A DNA stretch of 14,675 nt from assembly GCA_029859185.1 (NCBI GenBank), contig JAOUDR010000016.1, positions 1 to 14,675 on the forward strand, in the 5' to 3' direction. The stretch comes from Gemmatimonadota bacterium. Lineage in GTDB: Bacteria; Gemmatimonadota; Gemmatimonadetes; Gemmatimonadales; GWC2-71-9. The position numbers were made by a program, and so were the translations under genes. Shown here piece after piece: positions 1 through 5,725 of the stretch. The notes below the pieces were generated by a model. The model worked only from the letters and a program-made list of their open reading frames with translations. It was not told where the DNA came from and ran no database searches. Within the stretch, counting starts at the first letter, position 1. Each line of letters begins with the position of its first letter.

Positions 1-256
1 GATTGACGGGGACGAGCACGGCATCGAGCCGAGCGACCGCGAACAGGGTGATGATCCACTCACCCCAATTCGGCAAATCCACGGCCACCCGATCGCCGGG
101 GCCCACCCCGAGATCACGCAGGGCGGCCGCCAGAGCAGCCGCCTCCGCGTCCACCTGTGCGTACGTCACGCGGCGCCTCCCGGCCACGAGACACTCTTCT
201 GTCCCGAACCGGTCGACGGATTCCGCGAACCGCTCAGCAAGGTGGTACGTCGTCAA
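1..256 (-). CDS. Acyl-CoA synthetase / AMP-binding enzyme, N-terminal fragment
   Basis: The first 85 codons of an ANL-superfamily (AMP-binding) enzyme; the rest lies beyond the left edge. Such enzymes adenylate a carboxylic acid with ATP and usually transfer it to CoA. What is seen is the typical N-terminal subdomain: a short helix (YHLAERFAESVDRF), then RRRVTYAQVDAEAAALAAAL at 27-46, then LGVGPGDRVAVDLPNWGEW at 49-67 and a hydrophobic strand ending LDAVLVPVN. The conserved AMP-binding P-loop and the adenylation core are not in the window, so the substrate cannot be told. The start is TTG at 254-256, the only start codon upstream of the conserved part in this frame; GGGGGAGG lies just before it with a short 3-nt gap. 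A candidate promoter and a hairpin lie upstream (see those entries). Family is confident, exact substrate unknown. Confidence 0.8.
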   Translation of the reverse strand, partial: MTTYHLAERFAESVDRFGTEECLVAGRRRVTYAQVDAEAAALAAALRDLGVGPGDRVAVDLPNWGEWIITLFAVARLDAVLVPVN

Positions 257-263
257 GAACCTC

Positions 264-280
264 CCCCGATAAATTCGGGG
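264..280 (-). promoter_or_regulatory. Small hairpin touching the acyl-CoA synthetase ribosome binding site
   Basis: On the minus strand CCCCGA, a 5-nt ATTTA loop and TCGGGG form a perfect 6-bp stem. The 3' arm is the first part of GGGGGAGG, the Shine-Dalgarno sequence of the TTG-started gene at 256. Folding would hide part of the ribosome binding site. Seen directly; a regulatory role is only a guess. Confidence 0.3.
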
Positions 281-288
281 AACCGTTG

Positions 289-317
289 AATTTACACTGA
301 CTTATGGGAATGCTCAA
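289..317 (-). promoter_or_regulatory. Candidate sigma-70-type promoter for the acyl-CoA synthetase gene
   Basis: On the minus strand TTGAGC (312-317) and TAAATT (289-294) are separated by exactly 17 bp; each matches the sigma-70 consensus in 4 of 6 positions. Transcription would begin near 282, giving a leader of about 26 nt before the TTG start at 256. It sits in an unusually AT-rich gap after the yjbQ-like gene, so the downstream gene probably has its own promoter. Confidence 0.45.
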
Positions 318-337
318 TGACGGGCGCAGCGGGAGAA

Positions 338-355
338 GCGGGAGACCGCTCCCAC
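338..355 (-). terminator. Weak terminator-like hairpin after the YjbQ-family gene
   Basis: Starting 2 nt after the stop codon of the YjbQ-family gene, the minus strand reads GTGGGAG-CGGT-CTCCCGC, a 7-bp stem with one G-T wobble and a 4-nt loop. It is followed by cTTCT rather than a real T-run, so intrinsic termination would be inefficient. The candidate promoter just downstream supports a transcription-unit boundary here. Confidence 0.35.
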
Positions 356-357
356 GA

Positions 358-777
358 TCACTCCCCTAAGACCTTGATTATCAAGCGCTTGCGGCGCTGG
401 CCGTCCCACTCGCCGTAGAAGATCCGCTGCCAGGGCCCAAGGTCGAGTTTGCCGTCGGTGATCGGGACAATCGCTTCATGACCGACCGTCACGCTGCGCA
501 GGTGGGCCGCCGCGTTGTCCTCCCCGGTCTCATTATGCCGGTACCGCGCCGGATCCCAAGGCGCGACCGTGTCTTCGAGCCAGCGCAGGATGTCCTGCCA
601 CAGACCGGACTCGTGGTCGTTCACGAAGACCGACGCGGTAATGTGCATGGCGGAAACGAGCACCATGCCGTCCCGCACCCCCGCCGCCTCGACCTGCTCG
701 GCCACCGCCTCGGTGATATCGATGATCTCCTGGCGGCGCTTCGTGTTGAACCAGAGATAGTGGGTGTGGGATTTCAT
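358..777 (-). CDS. yjbQ: YjbQ-family (UPF0047) protein, secondary thiamine-phosphate synthase type
   Basis: A 139-residue protein, the normal size for the YjbQ/UPF0047 family. E. coli YjbQ has weak thiamine-phosphate synthase activity and can stand in for ThiE when overproduced; the natural role is not settled. Conserved family blocks are visible: [15 protein letters not shown] at 44-58, [16 protein letters not shown] at 79-94, and [20 protein letters not shown] at 104-123. The conserved histidines (H45, H81, H92) and acidic residues form the family's presumed metal/phosphate site. The ATG at 777 starts right at the family's N-terminus ([12 protein letters not shown]), although the frame stays open far upstream through the HNH gene. 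No Shine-Dalgarno sequence precedes it: the 20 nt upstream are C-rich. It follows the HNH gene by 47 bp on the same strand and may be read from it. No thiamine genes are nearby. Confidence 0.88.
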   Translation of the reverse strand: MKSHTHYLWFNTKRRQEIIDITEAVAEQVEAAGVRDGMVLVSAMHITASVFVNDHESGLWQDILRWLEDTVAPWDPARYRHNETGEDNAAAHLRSVTVGHEAIVPITDGKLDLGPWQRIFYGEWDGQRRKRLIIKVLGE

Positions 778-792
778 CGGGGGATCGGGGGA
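777..792. repeat. 8-bp tandem duplication directly upstream of the YjbQ start
   Basis: TCGGGGGA occurs twice in tandem (777-784, 785-792), followed by another TCG. On the mRNA strand this puts two CCCCC runs in the place where a Shine-Dalgarno sequence would be. Seen directly; possibly just replication slippage. Confidence 0.5.
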
Positions 793-824
793 TCGACGGG
801 TGGAGGTTCCGTCGGTCCGTCGCC

Positions 825-1382
825 TCAGAGCGCCTGGAGGGTCTCCAGCGTGTCGGCCCCGTAGAACAGTCTGATGTAGCGGGACTGGACGGGCGTCAGA
901 CGTCGCACGGCCCACGTGAGGTGCACGAAGTGCGGCTCCATGGGCGGTCGCAGCGGTTGCATGCTGCACTCGTCCGGCAGCCGGTTCCCCTTCCGGGTGT
1001 TGCACGAGGAGCAGGCCGTCACGACGTTGGTCCAGTCGTTCGTCCCGCCGCGGGACATCGGCAGGAGGTGGTCGCGGGTGAGACACTCGCGATGCCGGAG
1101 CTGGCCACCCGTGCGCCCACAGAACTGACAGCGATACTCGTCCCGCGCAAACAGGAACGTGTTGGTCACCTGGCGCCGGAACCGGCGGGGGACGTGCACG
1201 AAGCGCACGAGGCGAATCACGGCCGGTCGCGGGACCGTCACCGTGGCACTGCGCATCACGCGTCCGGGATCCGCCTCGACGATCTCGGCTTTCCCGTCGA
1301 TGACAAGCCGTAGCGCACGCCGCACCGGGACCATGGTGAGCGGCTCGTACGAGGCGTTGAGTGCCAGGCAGCGGAGGTGCAT
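825..1382 (-). CDS. HNH endonuclease, small chromosomal type
   Basis: A 185-residue protein of the widespread stand-alone HNH family that begins with a conserved M-x-x-L-x-L-N-A-x-Y-x-P-L segment (here [15 protein letters not shown]) and ends with the nuclease domain. The HNH fold is clear: CQFC at 85-88, [13 protein letters not shown] at 101-113, WTNVV at 117-121 and [11 protein letters not shown] at 124-134. C85, C88, C124 and C127 should bind the structural zinc; H105, N119 and N128 fit the ββα-metal catalytic motif. Family members are common in many phyla and their biological role is unknown; I see no intein, intron or restriction partner. The start at 1382 matches the family N-terminus and has GAGGGG 4 nt upstream; an in-frame ATG at 1409 would add nine residues but has no ribosome binding site. 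It lies 117 bp after argH. Confidence 0.88.
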   Translation of the reverse strand: MHLRCLALNASYEPLTMVPVRRALRLVIDGKAEIVEADPGRVMRSATVTVPRPAVIRLVRFVHVPRRFRRQVTNTFLFARDEYRCQFCGRTGGQLRHRECLTRDHLLPMSRGGTNDWTNVVTACSSCNTRKGNRLPDECSMQPLRPPMEPHFVHLTWAVRRLTPVQSRYIRLFYGADTLETLQAL

Positions 1383-1440
1383 GAAACCCCTCGACGCCCG
1401 CGCCCGCATCGCGCGCGAGCATTCGTCGTGGACCGCATGC

Positions 1441-1470
1441 AGTCTACCGGGTTGCCCGAACGTGTCGCAA
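1441..1470 (-). promoter_or_regulatory. Candidate promoter for the HNH endonuclease gene
   Basis: On the minus strand TTGCGA (1465-1470) and TAGACT (1441-1446) are separated by 18 bp, in the 117-bp gap between argH and the HNH gene. Transcription would start near 1434, about 50 nt before the ATG at 1382. The match is moderate; read-through from the arg genes is also possible. The rest of the gap holds nothing else I can name. Confidence 0.3.
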
Positions 1471-1499
1471 GCGGGGGAGGGGCCGCCGCGGCGTCACGG

Positions 1500-2960
1500 T
1501 CAGGGCACGTGGCTCCGCGGCCATGGAGCGGCAAACGCGCGCGCCAGCGCCTCGAGCTGGCGCGCGACCGCAGCCCGCGAACTGCCGCCCATGGTTCCCC
1601 GCCGCTCGACGGAGTCTTCCCACGTTCCCAGCTCCGCGAGCACGGCGGGGAGCGCCGGGTGGATGGCCGCGGCTCGCGCCGCCGCGACGGCGGGAAGCAC
1701 GACACCGTCACGCTCAGCCTCGCGCACCAAGCGACCGACCAGCCCGTGCGCCTCGCGGAACGGGACCCCCTGCCGGACCAGGCCGTCGGCCACGTCGGTT
1801 GCGAGGAGGCCGTCATCCAGCGCGGCTTCCATCCGGTCGCCCCGCGGCGTCAGCGTCTCGAGGGCCCCACGCACGGCCGGCAGCGTGAGCAGCACGGTAT
1901 CGACGGCATCGAACAGCCAGCCCTTGTCCTCCTGGAGGTCCTTGCTGTATCCCGCCGGGAGCCCGCGGAGCGTGGCGAGCATGGCCGTGAGGTCGCCGAG
2001 GATCCGGCCCGCCTTGGCCCGGGCGAGCTCGAACACATCGGGATTGCGCTTCTGGGGCAGCAGGCTCGAGCCGGTACAGTACGCGTCCGCCAATCGCACG
2101 AACCCCACCTCCGACGACGCGTACACCATCAACTCGCCACCGAGACGGGACAGATGGGCTCCCACCAGCGCGAGGGCTGCGAGGGCCTCGACCACGAAGT
2201 CGCGGTCGCCGGTAACGTCGAGCGCATTCGGGCTCGGGCGGCGGAAGCCGAGTTCCGCCGCAAGCGCGTCTCGGTCTATGGCGACCCCCGATCCGGCGAC
2301 GGCACCCGACCCCAACGGGCACTCTTCGAGATGGGTGGCCACGGCCACGAGCCGCTCGCGATCACGGGCGAGCGGCCACGCGTGGGCCAGCAGCACGTAG
2401 GCCCACCGCACCGGCTGCGCCCGCTGCCCATGGGTATAGCCAGGGAGGATCAGGTCGATGCCCTCGGCCGCGCGACCCCCGAGGGTCCGGCCGAGAGCGG
2501 CCACCTCCGCGTCGACGGCGGCCAACGCGTCGCGTAGCCACAGGCGCAGGTCGGTCACGACCTGATCGTTCCGCGATCGGCCGGTATTCAGCTTCCCCGC
2601 CACGGTGCCGACTTCCTCGTACAGCAGCCGCTCCACCAGCGAGTGCACGTCCTCGTCTGGTGCGTGGTCGGCAGCCCCGTTGGTGAGCCGCTCCGCCACC
2701 TGTCCCAGCCCCCGTCGGAGATCTGCCGCTTCGAGGTCCGTCAGGATGCCGGCCCGTCGGAGCGCACCGGCCCAGGCCTCCGCGGCCTGCACGTCCTGCC
2801 GCCACAGGCGCTGGTCAACGGGTAGGCTGCAGTTGAGGCGCTCCAGTGCTTCGGCAGGCGCACCCTGGAACCGCCCGCCCCACATCTGATGCGCCGACCC
2901 CGGCCGCGTGCCGGAGTCCCCTGGGGTGTCCCCGCCGCTCGGCGGGGCTGGGGACGCCAT
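1500..2960 (-). CDS. argH: Argininosuccinate lyase
   Basis: Catalyses the last step of arginine synthesis, splitting argininosuccinate into arginine and fumarate; a cytosolic homotetramer of the fumarase/aspartase superfamily. At 486 residues it is slightly longer than usual (about 460) because of a Gly/Pro/Ser-rich stretch of about 25 residues before MWGGRF at 26-31. Visible motifs: KLNTGRSRNDQ at 123-133, GYTHGQRAQPVRW at 174-186 with the catalytic T176-H177 region, the superfamily signature GSSLLPQKRNP at 297-307 holding the catalytic serine loop, and LATDVADGLVRQGVPFREAH at 386-405. Its ATG (2958-2960) shares one base with the argG stop (TGATG), a typical translational coupling, and no separate ribosome binding site is seen. 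An internal ATG at 2885 would give a standard-length protein but lacks a ribosome binding site as well. It should be expressed with argG under ArgR control. Confidence 0.96.
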   Translation of the reverse strand: MASPAPPSGGDTPGDSGTRPGSAHQMWGGRFQGAPAEALERLNCSLPVDQRLWRQDVQAAEAWAGALRRAGILTDLEAADLRRGLGQVAERLTNGAADHAPDEDVHSLVERLLYEEVGTVAGKLNTGRSRNDQVVTDLRLWLRDALAAVDAEVAALGRTLGGRAAEGIDLILPGYTHGQRAQPVRWAYVLLAHAWPLARDRERLVAVATHLEECPLGSGAVAGSGVAIDRDALAAELGFRRPSPNALDVTGDRDFVVEALAALALVGAHLSRLGGELMVYASSEVGFVRLADAYCTGSSLLPQKRNPDVFELARAKAGRILGDLTAMLATLRGLPAGYSKDLQEDKGWLFDAVDTVLLTLPAVRGALETLTPRGDRMEAALDDGLLATDVADGLVRQGVPFREAHGLVGRLVREAERDGVVLPAVAAARAAAIHPALPAVLAELGTWEDSVERRGTMGGSSRAAVARQLEALARAFAAPWPRSHVP

Positions 2961-4183
2961 CAGGCGACCGGCAGGTCGGCCGCGCTTCGGCGACGCACTT
3001 CGGCCCCGATCCGCACCGGCAGTCCGAAGAGCCGAATGAACCCGCCCGCATCCGCGTGGTTGTAGACGGCGTCGGCCTCGAAGGTCGCGTACTGCGACTG
3101 ATACAGCGAGAACGGGCTCTCCCGCCCGATGACGGTGGCCTGCCCCTTGAACAGCCGGACCCGGGCCGTCCCCGTGACCTGACGCTGTGTCACGTCGACG
3201 AGGGCGTCCAGCGCCTCGCGCTCCTGGGTCCACCAGCGGCCCTCGTAGACGAGGTCGGCATAGCGGGAGGCCAGCATGTCCTTGAGGGCGAGCGTGCGTC
3301 GGTCGAGCACCAGTTGCTCCAACTCTCGATGCGCCGCCCGCAACACCGTCCCGGCCGGTGTCTCGTAAATGCCGCGCGACTTCATCCCCACCAACCGATC
3401 CTCCACGACATCGGCCCGACCAACCCCGTGCGCCCCGGCCACGTCATTGAGGTACTCGATCAGCTCGACCGGTCCATAGGGGACCGCGTCCACGCTGACG
3501 GGCACCCCGGCCTCGAACCCAATGGCCAACTCCTCGGGCTCGTCCGGAGCGATGGCGGGATCGGTCGTGAGCAGGAAGAGGTCCGCCGGCGGCGCGGTCG
3601 CCGGATCCTCGAGGACTCCCCCCTCGTGCGAGCAGTGCCAGAGATTCCGATCTCGACTGAACGGCTTGGCCTCGGACACGGGAACCGGAATCCCCTGCTC
3701 GTGCAGGTAGGCAATGAGATCCTCCCGTCCCCGGAAGCTCCACTCGCGCCACGGTGCGATGACCTGGAGATCCGGCGCCAGTGCCTGGAACGTCAACTCG
3801 AATCGCACCTGGTCGTTTCCCTTCCCCGTGCAGCCGTGCGCCAGCGCGAGGCCCCCCGCCCGGCGGGCCGCGGCGACCTGCCCGCCCGCGATGATGGGAC
3901 GCGCCATGGAGGTGCCCAACAGGTAGGTCCGGGCGTACACGGCCCCGGCCTTCAGGGTGGGGAGGATGACCCCCGTCACGAGTTCCTCACGGAGATCCTC
4001 GACGACGCAGCCCACCGCGCCCGAGCGGACGGCCTTTTCCTCCAGCCCGAGCAGTTCCGCGCCCCCCTGGCCGACGTCGGCGCAGTAGCACAGCACGGGT
4101 GCCCCGTAGGTCTGTTTCAGCCAGGGCACGATGGCCGAAGTATCGAGGCCACCCGAGTACGACAATACGATCAGGCCGTCCAT
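2960..4183 (-). CDS. argG: Argininosuccinate synthase
   Basis: Joins citrulline and aspartate with ATP to make argininosuccinate, the penultimate step of arginine synthesis, in the cytosol. The 407-residue length is normal for the family. Motifs seen: the ATP-pyrophosphatase P-loop SYSGGLDTS at 8-16, YLLGTSMARPIIA at 87-99, HGCTGKGNDQVRFE at 116-129 and the block DRNLWHCSHEGGVLEDP at 178-194 (substrate-binding region). The ATG at 4183 is preceded by GGAG with a 5-nt gap. Upstream is a candidate promoter overlapped by a perfect inverted repeat, very likely the ArgR operator, so arginine should repress this gene and the coupled argH. argR lies 58 bp upstream on the same strand. Confidence 0.97.
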   Translation of the reverse strand: MDGLIVLSYSGGLDTSAIVPWLKQTYGAPVLCYCADVGQGGAELLGLEEKAVRSGAVGCVVEDLREELVTGVILPTLKAGAVYARTYLLGTSMARPIIAGGQVAAARRAGGLALAHGCTGKGNDQVRFELTFQALAPDLQVIAPWREWSFRGREDLIAYLHEQGIPVPVSEAKPFSRDRNLWHCSHEGGVLEDPATAPPADLFLLTTDPAIAPDEPEELAIGFEAGVPVSVDAVPYGPVELIEYLNDVAGAHGVGRADVVEDRLVGMKSRGIYETPAGTVLRAAHRELEQLVLDRRTLALKDMLASRYADLVYEGRWWTQEREALDALVDVTQRQVTGTARVRLFKGQATVIGRESPFSLYQSQYATFEADAVYNHADAGGFIRLFGLPVRIGAEVRRRSAADLPVA

Positions 4184-4187
4184 GTCC

Positions 4188-4229
4188 GCTCCGTATGTTT
4201 ATGCGATAGAGTGCATAAACATACGGAGC
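4188..4229. promoter_or_regulatory. Perfect 17-bp inverted repeat, probable ArgR operator of argGH
   Basis: The arms 4188-4204 and 4213-4229 are perfect reverse complements (right arm GCATAAACATACGGAGC) with an 8-nt spacer, in an otherwise very GC-rich region. Each arm contains a 12-bp imperfect palindrome, GTATGTTTATGC at 4193-4204 and GCATAAACATAC at 4213-4224, whose centres are 20 bp apart. Two tandem boxes about 21 bp centre-to-centre is how hexameric ArgR binds in E. coli, though the letters differ from the E. coli ARG box. The element covers the -10 and start region of the candidate argG promoter. On the RNA level it would also form a stem that includes the argG Shine-Dalgarno sequence. 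Confidence 0.75.
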
Positions 4230-4245
4230 CGGGCCGGCGGGTCAA
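4218..4245 (-). promoter_or_regulatory. Candidate argG promoter
   Basis: On the minus strand TTGACC (4240-4245, 5 of 6 matches) and TATGTT (4218-4223, 4 of 6) are 16 bp apart. The -35 includes the argR stop codon, and the -10 lies in the far arm of the inverted repeat. Transcription would begin near 4211, inside the repeat's spacer, so this transcript carries only one arm and leaves the argG ribosome binding site free. Confidence 0.55.
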
Positions 4246-4694
4246 CCCCCGGTGGTGAGCCCGGCGAGGCGGGCGGCCACCCGGCGGCGCGCCGCGGGAC
4301 TCCGGGCGATGACCAGGAGGGTGTCATCCCCCGCAATCGTGCCGACCACGTCGGGCCAGGCGTGGCGGTCGAGCGCGCTGCCGAGGGCGTTGGCGCTGCC
4401 CGCCGGGGTCCGTACGACGAGCAGCGGTCCGACACCCTCCGCCGACAGCATGAGCGTCGCGACGAGCGGCGCGAGGGACGGGGGCGGGGTGTCCGCCGCT
4501 GCCGGGGGCGCATAGTGCGCGCCGCCCTCCGGATCCGAGACCTTCACCAGCCCGAGTTCCCGGATGTCACGCGAGAGCGTCGCCTGCGTGACCTCGACCC
4601 CGTCCTCGAGGAGCAGCGCGCGCAGCTGTTCCTGGCTGGCAATCCGATGCCGGTGGACCAGGGTGAGGATCGCGGCGTGTCGCTGCGCCTTCAT
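4242..4694 (-). CDS. argR: Arginine repressor ArgR
   Basis: A 150-residue hexameric regulator that binds arginine and represses biosynthetic genes. The N-terminal winged helix (about 1-55) shows the recognition segment VTQATLSRDIRELGLVKV at 35-52 with the conserved S41-R42 pair. A Pro/Ala-rich linker (about 62-75) leads to the C-terminal oligomerisation domain with the arginine-binding signature GTIAGDDT at 118-125 (D123, D124). The length equals that of typical ArgR/AhrC. The ATG at 4694 is preceded by GAAAGG with a 6-nt gap. It is the first gene of the arg cluster, followed after 58 bp by argG, whose promoter region carries the presumed operator. I see no comparable palindrome upstream of argR itself, so autoregulation is not evident. 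Confidence 0.96.
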   Translation of the reverse strand: MKAQRHAAILTLVHRHRIASQEQLRALLLEDGVEVTQATLSRDIRELGLVKVSDPEGGAHYAPPAAADTPPPSLAPLVATLMLSAEGVGPLLVVRTPAGSANALGSALDRHAWPDVVGTIAGDDTLLVIARSPAARRRVAARLAGLTTGG

Positions 4695-4707
4695 GGCGCG
4701 CCTTTCG

Positions 4708-4736
4708 TTGCGGGTGGTTGGGGGTTCAGTTAGTCT
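4708..4736 (+). promoter_or_regulatory. Candidate promoter for the lipoprotein gene, leaderless type
   Basis: TTGCGG (4708-4713) and TAGTCT (4731-4736) are 17 bp apart. The -10 ends only 5 nt before the ATGATG at 4742, and no Shine-Dalgarno sequence lies at a useful distance, which fits a leaderless mRNA. The same bases on the minus strand read TGCTAGACT (4732-4740), an extended -10 that could serve argR, so the two divergent -10 elements would overlap. Confidence 0.4.
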
Positions 4737-4741
4737 AGCAA

Positions 4742-5725
4742 ATGATGCCCAAGTCGTGGACCCCCCTCGCCCTCGCTGCCCTGGCGGTAACCGCCCTCGG
4801 GTGTGGGAACGATGCGAACGGCCCCGACCCGGGGCCCGACCCCGCGAACACGCGCGTGCGCACCCTCCTCGTCCATCACCAGGACACGGGTGAGAACACG
4901 CTGCTCAACACGGATGGGTCCGCTGCGGGGACGTTTGCCGACGCCTCGCGCGGCATGGTGCCGATCGGGATCGACCCCGCCGATGGAACCGCGGTCCTGA
5001 TCGATGGCACCGTCATCACACTGGTGACGTTGGGGAAGCCCGACCAGATCGATACGATCATTCAGCCTGCTCCGGCATCCCTCTCGCTGGCCGCGTTTTC
5101 GCCGAACGGTGTCCTGGTGGCGCTCGTCTCGTACGCACCAACGGCGGCGCTGCTCCTGTACGATCGGGCCAATCGACGGGTCGACACGCTCTCGCTCGCC
5201 GGCGCCGATCCCGTACTCCCCCCCGCCTTCAGCCCGGACGGCGAGCGGATTGCGCTGATCACGCTCACCGACATTTCGATCCTCGCCACGGTCATCCCAC
5301 TCGACCCGCTCGCCTCGGCCCAGACCCGGCGACTGGCTGTGTCGCGCTTCACCAACCGGTTGATCTTCGGGTGGCCACGGTGGGGTTCGGATGGGCTACA
5401 GATCGCCGTCCGACGGGTTGCGCAGGAGGGACCCGACACGCTGCTGGTGGGTGTGGTGGATCCGGACATCGAGGGCACGCTGCTCACCGAGCAGTACCGC
5501 GCCCTGCTGGCACCGGCCGCGCACCCGACAGCGGAGCTCGACTTCGCGGTCGAGTCCACGTACCACCTCGCGTCCGATGGCCAGGCGCTCGCCCTCGGGG
5601 CCGTGCCCGGCACCGGTGGGGCGCGGCATGCGGTCTACCTGGTCACCCCGGGCATCTCTCGCGTCCAGCCTGTGCTGGACACGCTCGCTCAGTACCCGGT
5701 CTTCCCGCTCTTCATTCGCGAGTAG
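4742..5725 (+). CDS. Beta-propeller (PD40/TolB-like) lipoprotein
   Basis: A 327-residue predicted outer-surface or periplasmic lipoprotein of unknown function. The signal peptide is short with a hydrophobic core (LALAALAVTALG) ending at C21; the lipobox ALGC is slightly off consensus. A disordered Gly/Asp/Pro-rich linker follows (GNDANGPDPGPDPAN). The rest shows WD40-like propeller blades with FSPNG at 119-123, FSPDGERIAL at 163-172, WGSDGLQIAV at 214-223 and ASDGQALAL at 277-285, as in TolB-type repeats; too few blades are recognisable to count a full ring. ATG occurs twice in tandem (4742, 4745) and either may be used. It is divergent from argR and overlaps the end of the penicillin-binding protein gene by 37 bp tail-to-tail. 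No TolB partners (Tol-Pal) are nearby, so I would not call it TolB. Confidence 0.75.
   Translation: MMPKSWTPLALAALAVTALGCGNDANGPDPGPDPANTRVRTLLVHHQDTGENTLLNTDGSAAGTFADASRGMVPIGIDPADGTAVLIDGTVITLVTLGKPDQIDTIIQPAPASLSLAAFSPNGVLVALVSYAPTAALLLYDRANRRVDTLSLAGADPVLPPAFSPDGERIALITLTDISILATVIPLDPLASAQTRRLAVSRFTNRLIFGWPRWGSDGLQIAVRRVAQEGPDTLLVGVVDPDIEGTLLTEQYRALLAPAAHPTAELDFAVESTYHLASDGQALALGAVPGTGGARHAVYLVTPGISRVQPVLDTLAQYPVFPLFIRE
5663..5680 (-). terminator. Hairpin just after the penicillin-binding protein stop codon
   Basis: GTCCAGC and GCTGGAC form a perfect 7-bp stem with a 4-nt loop. On the minus strand it begins 8 nt after the stop codon of the penicillin-binding protein gene, within the end of the lipoprotein gene on the other strand. 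There is no T-run after it, so it would need help from Rho or act mainly as a 3' end stabiliser. Confidence 0.3.

Noticed and set aside
3..272. Plus-strand reading frame of 89 codons at the left edge
   Set aside because: Arg/Ser/Ala-rich low-complexity translation; the opposite strand encodes a clear AMP-binding enzyme N-terminus.
358..1422. A single 354-residue minus-strand reading frame covering both the HNH and YjbQ genes
   Set aside because: Only the last 139 residues resemble a known protein (YjbQ); the upstream part is the HNH gene read in another frame, open because of high GC.
1471..1499. Terminator after argH based on the self-complementary GCCGCGGC
   Set aside because: It has no loop and no T-run, so it cannot form a useful hairpin.
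2961..3233. Upstream extension of argH by 91 codons into argG
   Set aside because: The added residues are argG out of frame, and the TGATG start gives the family N-terminus.
4188..4229. Intrinsic terminator after argR
   Set aside because: The stem is long and perfect but has no T-run on the minus strand, and it overlaps the argG promoter and ribosome binding site, which fits an operator better.
1159..4258. Several long plus-strand reading frames opposite argH and argG
   Set aside because: They are antisense shadows in GC-rich DNA with no recognisable motif, and the minus-strand genes are unmistakable.
4742..5725. TolB of the Tol-Pal system
   Set aside because: It has a lipobox and weak propeller repeats but no Tol-Pal neighbours and no TolB N-terminal domain.
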